Source of the DNA: Phoebastria nigripes
Taxonomy: Eukaryota; Chordata; Aves; Procellariiformes; Diomedeidae
Direction: 5' to 3'
NCBI GenBank assembly: GCA_035582835.1
Contig: JAYKAV010000922.1
Location: 966,329-1,030,328 of the forward strand
Length of the DNA stretch: 64,000 bases
The position numbers and the translations under genes are program-made. Positions within the stretch are counted from its first letter, which is position 1. Every line of letters begins with the position of its first letter. This document shows, piece after piece, positions 1 to 12,490 of this stretch. The notes under the pieces are model-generated. The model saw only the letters and a list, made by a program, of their open reading frames with translations. It was not told the origin of the DNA and did no database searches.

Positions 1-1028
1 CATCCAGAGGGTAGTGGTCAACGGCTCAATGTCCAGATGGAGGTCGGTGACGAGTGGTGTCCCGCAGGGATCCGTATTGGGACCGGTATAGTTTAATATC
101 TTCATCAATGACATAGACAGTGGGATCGAGTGCACCCTCAGCAAGTTTGCAGATGACACCAAGCTGANTGGTGCGGTCGACACGCNTGAGGGANNGGATG
201 CCATCCAGAGGGACCTGGACAAGGTGGAGAAGTGGGCCCATGTGAACCTCATGAGGTTCAACAAGGCCAAGTGCAAGGTCCTGCACCTGGGTCGGGGCAA
301 CCCCTGGTATCAATACAGGCTGGGGGATGAAGGGATTGAGAGCAGCCCTGCTGAGAAGGACTTGGAGGTACTGGTGGATGAAAAGCTGGACATGAGCCAA
401 CAATGTGCGCTCACAGCCCAGAAGGCCAACCGTATCCTGGGCTGCATCACAAGAAGCGTGGCCAGCAGGTCGAGGGAGGTGATTCTGCCCCTCTACTCTG
501 CTCTGGTGAGACCCCACCTGCAGTACTGCGTCCAGCTCTGGAGCCCTCAGCACAAGAACCTGTTGGAGCGGGTCCAGAGGAGGGTCACAAAAAATGATCA
601 GGGGGATGGAACATCTCTCCTGTGAAGAAAGGCTGAGAGAGTTGGGGTTGTTCAGCCTGGAGAAGAGAAGGCTTCGGGGACACCTTATTGTGGCCTGTCA
701 GTACTTAAAGGGGGCTTATAAGAAAGATGGGGACAGACTTTTTAGCAGGGCCTGTTGCAACAGGACAAGGGGGAATGGTTTTAAAGTAAAAGAGGGTAGA
801 TTTAGGCTATATATAACGAAGAATTTTTTTATGCTGAGGGTGGTGAAACACTGACACAGGTTTCCCAGAGAGGTGGTAGATGCCCCATCCCTGGAAACAT
901 TCAAGGTCAGGTTGGACAGGGCTCTGAGCAACCTGATCTAGTTGAAGGTGTCCCTGCTCATTGCAGGGGGGGTTGGACTAGATGACCTTTAAAGGTCCCT
1001 TCCAACCCAAACTATTCTATGATTCTAT
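1..1028 (+). mobile_element. CR1 LINE, 3' part, cut by window start
   Basis: The sequence encodes the end of a CR1 ORF2 reverse transcriptase and then a short 3' UTR that finishes in ATTCTATGATTCTAT at 1014-1028, the hallmark octamer tail of CR1. The UTR contains the usual phrase about a line before the tail (GGTTGGACTAGATGACC, near 971-986). CR1 copies normally insert without target-site duplications and are 5' truncated; here the 5' end lies outside the window, so the true length is unknown. It is closely related in sequence to the long CR1 at 36801-41090, although that one is on the other strand. Four n calls occur at 167, 186, 194 and 195. Confidence 0.95.
2..941 (+). pseudogene. CR1 ORF2 fragment: RT palm motifs to C-terminus, broken
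   Basis: This is the C-terminal third of a LINE reverse transcriptase, the enzyme that copies CR1 RNA at the nick site. In frame from base 2 one reads the primer-grip-side motif SGVPQGSVLG, then the catalytic motif C as FADD (near 150-160), then the thumb/C-terminal block with [12 protein letters not shown] and [13 protein letters not shown]. Three lesions are visible: a TAG stop at 89-91 just after the PQG motif, a one-base gain in an A-run at about 587-593 that changes frame, and a TGA at 852-854 where relatives have Trp (KHW). The natural end is TAG at 939-941. It cannot make a working enzyme. Confidence 0.93.
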
Positions 1029-4000
1029 AACGTCAGAGTGCCTAGTCTAGAAGTTTGTGTAATTTGCAAGGCAGACATTTTTGAAATCAAGTCTACAAAG
1101 TTCATGCATTCTTCTAATACAACTTTAAATGTAGGTCTCAAAAAGAAAAAAATCAAAAGACTCCTTCTGTACTGACACCAGCAAGGGAGATATGTGATGG
1201 ATTGTAATATTAAATACTTTCCGCTGTGCATGAGGATTTAAATGAGGGTTATGTTAGCAGACTGATGAATTGCCCAGCTCTTCAGCTTGCCTAGAGATGT
1301 AGCTGGGTAATGGTCATCCAAATTATAACAGAATATTTAGCTAGCTGAGGTAGAACCAAGTAGTTTTTCATCTGTGTGCTATTCTGCCAATGCATAAAAA
1401 AATCTTCTAAGCCAAGAAAGCATCATTTAAAAACTTGTGAGTAGACTGTAAGATCTATTGGCCAGGCCCTAGTAAGGAGATGTGCTGATGGAGAGAGATT
1501 GCTCTTTAAGACATCTCTCAATGAGAAAGGTGTTAGGAGTAGAGGAGAGTGGTTTTGTGTCATGCTGTGGACTTTAACAGATTGCTTTCCAACTGCCTAG
1601 CACAAGCAGAGCAATTGCTGGCATGTAGCATGTAGAGAAGATGGATATGTACCACACTGCCTGGCAAGCATACAAACAAATAATTGTATCAGCAAGCCAG
1701 AAACACGATTTTGATCTCTAAAGCAAGGAGGTAAATGAGGAAATAATTTTAGTTTTTATCCAGGCCGACCTAAAATATTAGTTCAGTAAATGTTCTTCAT
1801 TTTCTATACCCTGTCTAGCTACACTTTTTTTAGATATAAATTAAAGACTCAGAAACTCTTTTATTGAAATTACTGTATCAGAGAAAAATGTTTGGTTTTG
1901 GATGCTTGCTTTCAATTCTGTTCACAGAATTGGGATCAGACTGACACATTTTTTCCCTGTCAAATCTTTCTCCGATTTCTGGAATTAATACATAACTTCT
2001 AGCATTAATGCATAATAGATTCCTGCCTTTTGCATTTTTCAGATCAAGTTTGCATTTTAATACTAAAAAAAAAAATCAGGGTGTGAGTTAATAAAGTGCA
2101 GTGGCATCCAACTTAACTATTTCATTGCCTTCTGTAGATACTTCTATTGCATAATGTCAGGCATTAAAATAACATAAATCAACAATAATAAGCTTCACTA
2201 AGATATCCTTAATATACCCTTTAAGGTAATGTATAACATCATGAAGTCTAACATGGCAGAAAAATGTAGTCTGAAGTCTTGATGCTGCACTAACTAACTC
2301 TACTTTTTCAGAGTGCATGTGTGAAATGAATGTTAATATTGGAAATATATTTGGTATTGGCATGTTTTACAATTCCTTCTTTGCAGCATACAAGAGAAAG
2401 CTCTATGGGCATTATTCAGCTTAGTGGGGAAAAAAAAGTCTTATGAAATTTTAAAGTGACACATTTGGGGATGGTAGAGTAGTCTGGCAGCACATTCATC
2501 TTTACAAGGGTTATCTGTCCCTGGTGGAAAACGCACAATAGGGTGCCATCCTTTTAAATCTTCTGGAACTGTATGGACAGGAAGGATGGTGAATGTTTAA
2601 CCCCCAAGTTTTTGTAGAACTTTAATTCCTAAATATTGTGACCAAGGACTAACTTTAAATGGGTCTATCCCTGGGTATTGTCAAGTACTATCTTCAAATA
2701 TGTAATTACACTTGCAGCCAGAGACTCTGGCTAAGAAATCAAATATACTATCTGAAACAAACTGTAGGCATGACTTGCTTTAGCAATAAGGAAGGGTTAT
2801 GTTGCTGGTCTTGTATAAGAAAAGATCTTTTTCTTAAATAGTTACTGGAAAGTCCAGCAGAATTCCAAATAAAGTTGTTGGAAGAGGACATGCATGTGGG
2901 GGTGCATGGCCCCATAGTATGAATGTATACTTTGATTTTTAAAAGATATTTGCGTATATTAAAAGTACACTGGGATGATCTAATGCCTCTCTTCACTTAA
3001 TTGAGCATCTGTGTCTGTGGAAGACAAACCCAAATATTTTCATTTCATCCTTTTAGAAAGCCAGTGGAAATAAGAGTCAAAAAAGCATACTGAGACTAAG
3101 ACATCTTTGAATGCCACCAATCTTATTAAATCAAATGTTCTTCTGAGTGTTACTCTTAACTATCATAATTAATTATACAGAAGGGATATAATTACATGCT
3201 CCTGTCTGTCAACCCATGAAAAAACACAAGTGAACATTTTCTGTTCAGTAGTATAAGGATGTTTACGAATGCTATATCAAGGCATGGTTTGCCTGCTTTT
3301 TAGACACCTAAAAGTTAGGTATCTCAGTCCAAGCTTGACATCACAGGTCCCATCATAGTCAGTGGCAAAAAGTAGGCATGTTGTGTTGCTGGTTTTGTGT
3401 GATGGTTAGTCTGAGATTATGAGAAATGATGAAACACTCTCAGAAATCCCAGGAGCTCTGCACTGGCAGGAGACAGGGCTTGGAGTGAAGCTCACAGGTG
3501 CTGATGGATTTTTAGGGAATATGCAGCCCACATCAGGTCCCAAACTGGCAATTAGGAAGGAAGTACTGCAGGGCATAGCATTTGGAGGGAGCTGACTGCT
3601 TTGAAGCAAAACAGGGTTTGATTATTCAGGGAGCGACAGCACCTGAAAGAATCTTGGTCTAGNGGTAAATTGTGCAATTTATGATAGCTAATGGCTTTGC
3701 AAACATTTCTGAAAATTATTTTGCAGCTACAGCTTAAGATCTCCATCTATACTATTCTTATACTGAGATCATTTGAATAACTGTAAAGATACTCAGGCAC
3801 AGACTAATTTGAGCCAAATAAGAGCTATTCTGGCTTCTCCTTTTGAAAACAAAACAGACAACAGAAAACAAGTAGCAGCTCTCTGCTCATGGCAATTTTC
3901 CCAGTATCATCTGTGAGTGGCAGCTTTACCACAGTGCTTGTATAGCACTGCAGAGCGGGAGGTACTGACCTTCCCAAATAATTATGAGTTTTTGTGGAAG

Positions 4001-4140
4001 GAAGAGATGAGGAAATGTGCCTATAGCAAGGCCAGTATAACATACTAAACTGACATTGCTTTGTTTGGAAGTGGTGCCAAACTGCCAAACTCTTGGTAAA
4101 ACTAGTTTCTTTTTCTACACAATGCTGTATCTGTGACTCT

Positions 4141-4155
4141 GTGTGTGTGTGTGTG
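4141..4155. repeat. (GT)7 microsatellite
   Basis: Fifteen bases of uninterrupted GT dinucleotide. Short enough to be only weakly polymorphic. Confidence 0.9.
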
Positions 4156-7100
4156 ATTCAGCAGTTGATCGGGCATATTACTGGAGGAATCTCCATAATC
4201 AAAACATTTTAAAATGTTAATATTTATTTAGCAGGTATAAACTTATTTAAGTTTTTAACTTATTTCCAGCTGGTTTTGGGTGGTGGGTTTTTTGGGTTTG
4301 GTTTTTTTTTTTTTCTTCTGTCAGCTTTTTGGCTTTAGCCCAGGTAAAATATGGGTCAGTTGTGTTTGAGTTTCTGTATTTTCACATATTCTGCTTTATT
4401 CATAGCTTTTCCTTTTGAGAGGAGAAGTAGGAAAATATACTCCATGCATTCAATAATAAAAACGTACTATCAAAGCAAAGGAATGTCGCCTCACCCGTTC
4501 TTATTGGATTAATCCTTTATATCATGGTGAAGAAATTTTGAAGCAAGACTCTCTCTGGTTCTTGCATCATAGGCATAAAAGGTTCTCTCATAAGCTGAAA
4601 ACCTCTGAGGTAGAATGAGATGCTTAAAAAGTACTTGAAGAGTGATAGATTTTTAATGAATTATGGATGTGGTATTGATCTTTTTTTTTCTTAAACAAAT
4701 TAATTGGTAGATGTTTTGTTGCATTTCAGAAAGTTGCCTAATTTCTACTCCACAAAATAAATTATTGGTTAAGTCTTATAGGGTGGAAGTACAGACAAAG
4801 GAGTTTGGGGAAAAAAAATGCCAGATAACCTTCTTCCAGCTGTTGTGAGGGATCTATGCTTGAGTGAGTTGGAGAATAAAGGTAATGAGAGCAGGTTGAA
4901 AGGAATGACACTATGTCCAGTTTGTACGAAGCAGAAAGACATTCTAAATGAAAAATAAATAAATAAGAAAGAAAGAAGGATAAAGTGAGGAGGGACACTG
5001 ACAATTTCAGATAGGTAATCGAAGACAAGAGAGCCCAGTCTGTACATTTGTAGTGAGTTTGTTTTTCATGGATGGGTCTGACAGAGAATTAATACACTTC
5101 AACCCATCTGTGTAGAAAGCTACATATTGTGTTTCATACAGCTAATATGCTACCTGTGACCCTAATGACAGAGGACTAAAGAAGAGAGAAACGCAGCAAA
5201 TGAATGTGGGTGCCCTCCTAGAGATGCTCTGAATTAATAGATGCAATGACTGGGGACAATTGTTCACATTATAGCAGTGCCAGGAGCTGTCAGCTAGGAC
5301 TGGTTAGTAGAATAATATTCTGGCATGAAACATAGTANAAAATAGTAACAATCTATAATATTAATTGAAAGGTTAAAAAATAACAGTGAGATAGAGAAGG
5401 AAATAAAGTCACAGTAGCTTGAGACTGTGTCTACAGTCTGATTTTTTGCACAGTGCGGGTGTACAGAAAATGTTTTGGTTTTCGGTGTTAAGCATTTTCT
5501 GAGTGCCTGCCAGATACAGATTTCCTTTAAAAAATTAAAATTAAAAAATCTGGCTTATGCATCATTCTCTAAAACTACAAAGCAGTACCATTGTGTCCAG
5601 AGTACGGAACCCGCAGCCTCCAGAAAGGAGTGCCTCTTGGAAAACTTCAAATATTTTTGAGCTTTTATAAAATGATTGAAGTTATTGTCCAGACTGACAC
5701 CTTGTATTGCTAACACTTTATTCAGCAATGCTGTGTGAAAGGTCATGACATCTATCTTGTGCAGTAACTTAGAAAATAAAGTGACTCACAACTACATATC
5801 TGACACACCCCAGTATTTGGCCTTCTCTCTTTCCACTCCTATTGCCCTAGTTATCTTGCCAGACTGTCTGTAAATGTGTCTTGGAGACAGATTGCTGTTA
5901 CATGTTGGCTCAGCTATTTTATCCTCATTTTCTTCAAATCTTTTTGTCTGAGGATGGGTATATTCACTCCTGAATGTTAACAAATATAAACATTTGAGAA
6001 GTTGATAAAAGATGTGGGCTAGTTATACATGAGGCTATTTATTTAATATGACATTTTTAGTCACTAAATCACACACACGTAAATAAGCATAAATCCATAA
6101 ATTGCCTAGGCATCTTAGACAGGCAAGCCACTTACATTTCTGATTCCCAAAGCAAAATTGATATTTATTAATCAACCTGTCTGCCTCTATAATAAACTCC
6201 TGTAGCTCTCAGTGTGTGGCCTCATAAAATGTTTTGTAAAAATATGCTCCTCCCTAAGAGATTTAGACCAGCTGTTAAGCAAGCCAGCTGAACAGTTCTG
6301 CTCAGTTGCAGTCTAATTAGAGTTATGCACATTACTAAATTTTTGCTTTTCAAATCTTGTAGATATAATGCTTCAGTTCACATTAAAAATGTGATATAGA
6401 ATCTGTGTTGTCTCTCCAGAAACGTTCTCTCATATGTGTGGATTCAAATTTGGATTTTTAAAAATAATACTAATGTCTAATGTGGAAAATTATTTAATCA
6501 CAAAAAATATGTGAGTGGTCATAGGAAAAACGGTGTCATTAAGATTATTTAATACCATGGGCTATGCTCACCGCTGAGCAAAGGATAAATTGCTAGTTCT
6601 TGCATAGCTTCTCCTCTTCGTGTAGGATAAATTACATCAGAGTTAAGTGCCAGAATCTGTATTTATTTATAAATGAATTCAGGGCTTTTATGGTTGTCAA
6701 TTTTTATTTTCATTGACCTGAGGTACACTTCTAAAGTACTTTCACATGTATTGAGAAGCCTAATTAAGTGAAAGATATTACTTTTTGTAGTTTTCTGAAG
6801 TATTTTAGGCTTTCTGCTTTTTAAAGAAATGCGGTTGGATCAATCAAATGTGTGCGACTTTTGCAGCCTATAGTTTGACCTTTCTTCCAAACTGAAGAAT
6901 TATTGGCAGATTATTTGGCTGGTGATGACAATAGCTAGATATGATTTAAATGCCTAAACCATTTAGGCAACCTTTAGTTTTTTACTATCATATCCAATAC
7001 TGTCTGGAACATGGAAATAGTGAAGCTCCCTGTTCCAAGTGAATATGCAATCTTTTATAAATTCTTGTATAGTGCCTAAAACTCTGAAATACACTTAAGC

Positions 7101-7214
7101 AGAAGAACAGAGGCTCTGCCAGAGTCAAAGGAGAGAGAAAAATGTTGTTCATTAGGCAAAACTCCCATTTAAATCAAGTGGAAAAAGAGAATTTAACTCT
7201 TAGGACTTATAAAG

Positions 7215-7274
7215 GTTTTTTGTTTTGTTTTTTTTTTTTTCTTCTTTGTTTGTTTGGTGTTTGTTTGTTTGTTT
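7215..7274. repeat. T-rich / (TTTG)n low-complexity tract
   Basis: A run of T broken by G and C, passing into repeated TTTG units near the right end. Simple low-complexity DNA; no element end was recognised next to it. Confidence 0.85.
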
Positions 7275-8518
7275 AAAGTGAAACATCCTACAGACCATCC
7301 TAGGTATAACTATATCCATCCTATGTATAACTCTGTCTGTTTCTTGAAATTATTACTGGGATTGTGGTGCATAATAACAATCAACTACAACTTTTACAGT
7401 AACAAAAGCCGCATTAAGAACATACTGAATTTAAAATAATGTTATATATTATGATGGTGTTTTAAAGTCATAGTTTACTTACAATCCTGATTTTAAAACC
7501 TGTCCAAGAAGGACACATAAGTAAAACAGTTATTAAAAATGATATTCAATAACATTTTACGACTCTATTGTTTGCTCTGACCAGAGCTTATCAATGCACA
7601 TAAAGCAAACAGACCAGATTTTGAAATGTAACTCAGATGACAGTATATCAGCTTTAACAGCCTCCCTCACACTATGCATAGAAAAGCATTGTGGGAAATT
7701 ACCTCACTTTCTGAAGGCCAGAACTTTGCAAGTAGTTTGTAATTCATTTTGTTATCTTGGCCATTCAAAGGGTATACACCTTCTTGTAATTTTGGACTAG
7801 TTTCAGCTTAAGTGACTTTGTTTACATATATTTCAAGCATTGCTTGAAATGGCTTCCTTTTTTTTTTTTTCCCAGTCTCTTGAATTTGCATTTGTAATGC
7901 AGTTTGCCTTGCCACTACGCCATGTTCAGTGCTTGTGTAACTAAAAATGCAGGTCTTTCTCAGCAAGGCACATTGCATATTCCTAAATGTACAGCTGTGG
8001 AGGCTGAAACCTAGGCTATGTGCCCTGTCCTAGAAACAGCTCAAATAGTGGCTTATAAAGTACTGTGTGGTATTCTGTATCTCTTTGCATGGGCAAAGAA
8101 ACGTGAGATTTAACATGCAACATTTATCCATAATATATTGCTTGGGATGTGCATTGAGTATGCAATCAAAGCCAAAGGATTAGCATGCTCTTTCATACAC
8201 TTGTTCTGATGGAAATCCCATAGGTAGGAATAGCCACATTTTGCTACTGAGTTGTTGCCTTGAAGTATACTGAGGTAATGCATTCATATAACACATTTGT
8301 GTTGTCATGTTATGTCCTGAGCTTTAATGGTGATTTATTGTTCGCAATAGATGAGATAGATAATCAAAAGGTATATTGCTTTAGTCCTCTTCAGACTGAG
8401 ACCATCTGAGACTGGAAGATTATGCTGTCTGCTTATCTCACCTTTAAATCACAACAAATTACCAATATATTTGTGTAATGCAGCTGCAATCTACCATCTT
8501 TNTGTTGTCTTCCTACAG

Positions 8519-8548
8519 CATTACTGTAGACAGAGTATGGCTTCCCAG
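8519..8548 (+). other. Candidate 30-nt micro-exon (ab initio)
   Basis: A pyrimidine-rich stretch ending in CTACAG (to 8518) is followed by 30 bases and then a near-consensus donor, CAG|GTAAGTGAG, at 8546-8557. Two of three frames are open (ten codons each). The splice signals are good, but nothing links it to a known gene, and such pairs arise by chance in a window of this size. No neighbouring exon in matching phase was identified. Confidence 0.2.
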
Positions 8549-11500
8549 GTAAGTGAGTGTTACTTAATCCGTTATTTTTAACGAACTACAAAAGCATAAA
8601 TGCTTATTATTTACTTTAAGGGGGAGGCTTGAAAGCAAGAAATAGACATGTCAGAGGGCATTTTAACAAAACAGTTTTGGCAGTGGGATGTGCTTAACTA
8701 ATTAAAATAATGACTGTGGGAGTGTTAGGCAGGTTAGTGCGAGGTAGGCAGGCAACTGGAAGCACTCCCCTTATTATCCATTGCATGTGGGGCTTGCTGT
8801 AATAAGGATCTGATCTGGATCAGAGCTGGGACTCACCATAACCCAGACCAACTGCTATCATTAATTACAAGACTGGTAGGTTGTGACAACCAGCAGTATC
8901 TGGGAGCCTGAGCCTGCTAGGATAAGGCACTCCTTAGAAGTCTGGGCCCTTTTATCACTTTTACCTTCACTGAACCTTTCAAGACTTTGAATGGCGAAGA
9001 GGAGGAAAGTGGAGAGAACAGACTGTTTCTCTTAAGATCAGAGTTCCCCTCCAATGACGGGAATGGGATTTTGGCACGTTGCTCATTATTTAATTCTCTT
9101 GGCTGGAAGCAGGAAGCATTTTAGAGCTTTTGGTTCAGTTCACTATCTAGCTGGCTCCCCTAGAGCCATATAACAAATAACTAGAGTCCTTGGAGATGCT
9201 TGTTCTGGTGCATCATTATGCAGAGGGCAAAGATGAGTTGTGAAAATCTGGGTATATTAAATCTTTTATGTGTTTAGCTGTGGGGTGTGGTGGAGAAACA
9301 GTCCTTCATTCAACTTTCATTCTGCTTCTGGGAGGTCTAGGCATGAAATATGGTATTTCAGTATACATGAAAAATGAGAAGCAGTTAATTGCTTGCTTTC
9401 ATGGTACTTTCTTTCCTTATGATGCTTTTCTAAAAGTTTACATAAGTTCATTCTAACATCTTCATGGCGTCTGGTTGACATGTGAGAAGACAACCGATGT
9501 GCCTGGCTTGGCAAAAATCAATTTGCAGAAAGGTGTGGGAGAATCTTTTAGGCTGCTAGATGTATGAATCAAAACTATTTCCAGTGAGATGTGCAGAACA
9601 GAAATTTTAAAAATATCTGTTGACTGGGATCCCAAGGGAAAGTTAAATGTAAATGTAATTTAGACAGCAGTATTGACAGCCCTGGAGAAGGCTGAAATGT
9701 TCTGATTTTTGATGAAAAAGAAAGATAAATATTTTGACAACTTCAAGGAACACTTTCTCAATTTTCTACTGGTTAGAGAGCTCAAAAACTTTCTGTTTTC
9801 TTGAAACACTCAGATTAAATTTAAAAACTTCAAAGTGTTTGAAAAGATGCTATTTTTTATTGTTGTCCTAAAAAGCTGTAACAATTTTTCTGGATTTTTT
9901 TTGATCAGCTCTAGTCCGTCTGTTATCAAAGTATATCCTACTAGCCATATGCTGCCTCAATTCTTCCTCTGGTTTTCAAAGTGCCAAAATCCTCTGCAAC
10001 GAAAAATTTCCCTCCACAACTGTGTTTCTCATGCTTGTCCTAAGGAATGGGAGTAAAATGGACTGGCGTTGCACTTGAACAGTATTGATTAAGAAAACAT
10101 GGTGTGACAAATTTTCTCTTATCCTTTGTTAGCATATAATTAATTAATTAACTGAAATATGTTTTAGACAGATAAACCTACATTTTATATTTTAGTATTT
10201 ACTATATATTTTTCTACTTCTGAAGATCTTCCCATAGGTGTAAGAAGAGTAACTTCTTGTCCTCGACCTCATATTCCTTTACAGATCTTTTCTCTTTCCA
10301 GTCAAAATGGGTATAACACCACCCTTTAATACTGTTATTGCTAAAATGGACCTTTTCATGTGTCCCATTACAATGAAGCATTTATGTAATCAGTTTTGTT
10401 ACGGACTCGCACAGACCTTTCAGCAGAATTCTGTAAGGTTCTGTATCAACCAGTATGGGGGTAGATGCTCTCTTTTTCTGTAATGCTTTCTATCACATTA
10501 CTTCACATTTGTTCATACTTTTATCTTTAGACTGTCCCAGTGCAGTAGAGCATTATTCTTTTCATTTTAAGAGTGAGCAGCTGGCTTGCAAAGAATAATT
10601 AAGCTCATGCAGAAGAATTGTAGCAGAATTAAAGGAGGAAACCTGATGCCTGGTCTGCTGTAGTTTGGGCTGTCCTCCCTCTGCTTTGCTTGAGCAACAG
10701 AAATGTGGTGAGTCAGTTCCAGAAGCATGGAAACCTCTTCCTTGTCTCTGCCCGTAGGAAGCAAGAGTTGCAGCCAGTCCTGGATAAAGACTTCTTCTTG
10801 TTTACCCATCATACTTAGTAGTAGACCATTTTGTATTTGGAGGGATTAAGTAGAACCTTTTCCTCCATATTTCTTCTCTTTTGCATTTTAGCAAGAATAC
10901 ATTGCTTTTGTTCAGCACCTAAAGTGTTCAGCAATGTTGTTCTTAATGATTTGCCTCTGAAATGACTTAACTTCCCAACTGATGTTGAACTGTTGAACTG
11001 TAGGGCCTCTTCCCATGAGCTGTGAGGATCACAGCCTAGGAAAGCTGAGGACAGAGGTAAAGAGGAAGAACTGAAATGAAAAGAGGCAGAAGTCATTATC
11101 TGTTGTATTTTTTTGTTCTCCACATGTGGGTTATGTTCTCTAAGAAACATTAAAAAGCCAGGTAGGAGCCCCTGGAGGTGAGGGGGTGACCGGGGCTGCT
11201 CAGGTGTGGTATGGCCCAGCCAACAGCACAATATGGTTGGAGAGTCACAGCTGGGAGTGGGGAACTGCTGCTTTGGCAGAGGCTTGGGAGAGTGACCGGA
11301 GGCAGCCCAGCCTCTGCGATGACAGAGAGCGGTGTGCATGGGCTGTGTGGACTCTGCTGCTCCTCAGAAACGTGCTGGCTCAATCCATGCAGGTATACAC
11401 GTGCCTTGCCTGCAAGGAGGTGGTGACATGAGGTTAGTTTATAGCTATCCTGTTTGATCTCATCACTTGTAATTCTTTAATGTTTCATAGTTCAATGAAA

Positions 11501-11583
11501 CCTGGCTTCTTGTGCACAAGGGTTTTCTGGAGAGCTTGGATAAGGACAAGGGCTAGGCACATTCACCTCAAACTGTTAAACTA

Positions 11584-12394
11584 CTCTCTCAGTAAGTTTG
11601 CAGATGACACCAAATTGGGCGGGAGTGTTGATCTGCTTGAGGGTAGGAAGGCTCTGCAGAGGGACCTGGACAGGCTGGATCGATGGGCCGAGGCCAACTG
11701 TATGAGGTTCAACAAGGCCAAGTGCCGAGTCCTGCACTTGGGTCACAACCACCCCATGCAACGCTACAGGCTNGGGGAAGAGNGGCTGGAAAGCTGCCTG
11801 NCGGAAAAGGACCTGGGGGTGCTGGTTGACAGCCGGCTGAANATGAGCCNGCAGTGTGCCCAGGTGGCCAAGAAGGCCAACGGCATCCTGGCCTGTGTCA
11901 GAAATAGTGTGGCCAGCAGGAGTAGGGAAGTGATCGTGCCCCTGTACTCGGCACTGGTGAGGCCGCACCTCAAATACTGTGTTCCGTTTTGGGCCCCTCA
12001 CTACAAGAAGGACATTGAGGTGCTGGAGCGTGTCCAGAGGATGGCAACAAAGCTGGTGAAGGGTCTGGAGAGCAAGTCTTACGAGGAGCGGCTGAGGGAA
12101 GTGGGACTGTTTAGCCTGGAGAAGAGGAGGCTGAGGGGAGACCTTATCGCTCTCTACAACTNCCTGAAGGGCGGTTGGAGTGAGGTGGGTCTCTTCTTCC
12201 AAGCAACTAGCGATAGGACGAGAGGAAATGGCCTCAAGTTGCACCAGGGGAGGTTTAGATTGGACCTTAGGAAAAATTTCTTTACTGAAAGAGTGGTTAA
12301 GCATTGGAACAGGCTGCCCAGGGCAGTGGTGGAGTCNCCATCCCTGGAAGTATTTAAAAGACGTGTAGATGAGGCACTTAGGGACATGGTTTAG
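11584..12394 (+). pseudogene. CR1 ORF2 C-terminal fragment, frame intact
   Basis: About 270 codons of the LINE reverse-transcriptase C-terminus, starting at the FADD catalytic motif and running without stop or frameshift to the natural TAG at 12392-12394 (ending ...EALRDMV). Recognisable blocks are [25 protein letters not shown], the RTRGNG motif and KHWNRLP. The upstream two-thirds (endonuclease, fingers, motifs A and B) were never inserted, so it is dead on arrival by 5' truncation. The frame also happens to be open for about 35 codons into host DNA upstream (from 11480), giving a misleading 304-codon open frame. The intact frame suggests the youngest CR1 insertion in the window. Confidence 0.92.
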
Positions 12395-12490
12395 TGGGCC
12401 TGGAGGTGTTGGGTTGAAGGTTGGACTCGATGATCTTAGAGGTCTTTTCCAACCTTTATGATTCTATGATTCTATGATTCTATGATTCTA
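11584..12490 (+). mobile_element. CR1 LINE, 5'-truncated, octamer tail
   Basis: The copy starts abruptly inside the RT gene at the codons for LSKFADD and runs to a tail of four ATTCTATG-type units at 12461-12490. The final UTR includes GGTTGGACTCGATGATCTTAG, typical of younger bird CR1s. The start matches no other element boundary and no target duplication is apparent, as expected for CR1. Sequence differs clearly from the copy at 1-1028 (for example DSRL versus DEKL in the thumb region), so it belongs to another subfamily. Seven n calls fall inside it. Confidence 0.95.

Larger units (their letters stand above)
1029..11583. other. AT-rich unique-looking sequence, no supported gene
   Basis: I see no protein gene here. 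Open frames are all under about 180 codons, overlap on both strands and resemble no family I know. The stretch holds a short GT repeat, a T/TTTG-rich tract, a possible 30-base micro-exon at 8519-8548 and a GC-richer patch at roughly 10960-11430 just upstream of a CR1. The patch is open on both strands, which fits base composition rather than coding. The texture is that of an intron or intergenic DNA in a vertebrate. Confidence 0.7.

Noticed and set aside
11576..12304. 242-codon minus-strand open frame
   Set aside because: It is the antisense shadow of the CR1 reverse-transcriptase fragment.
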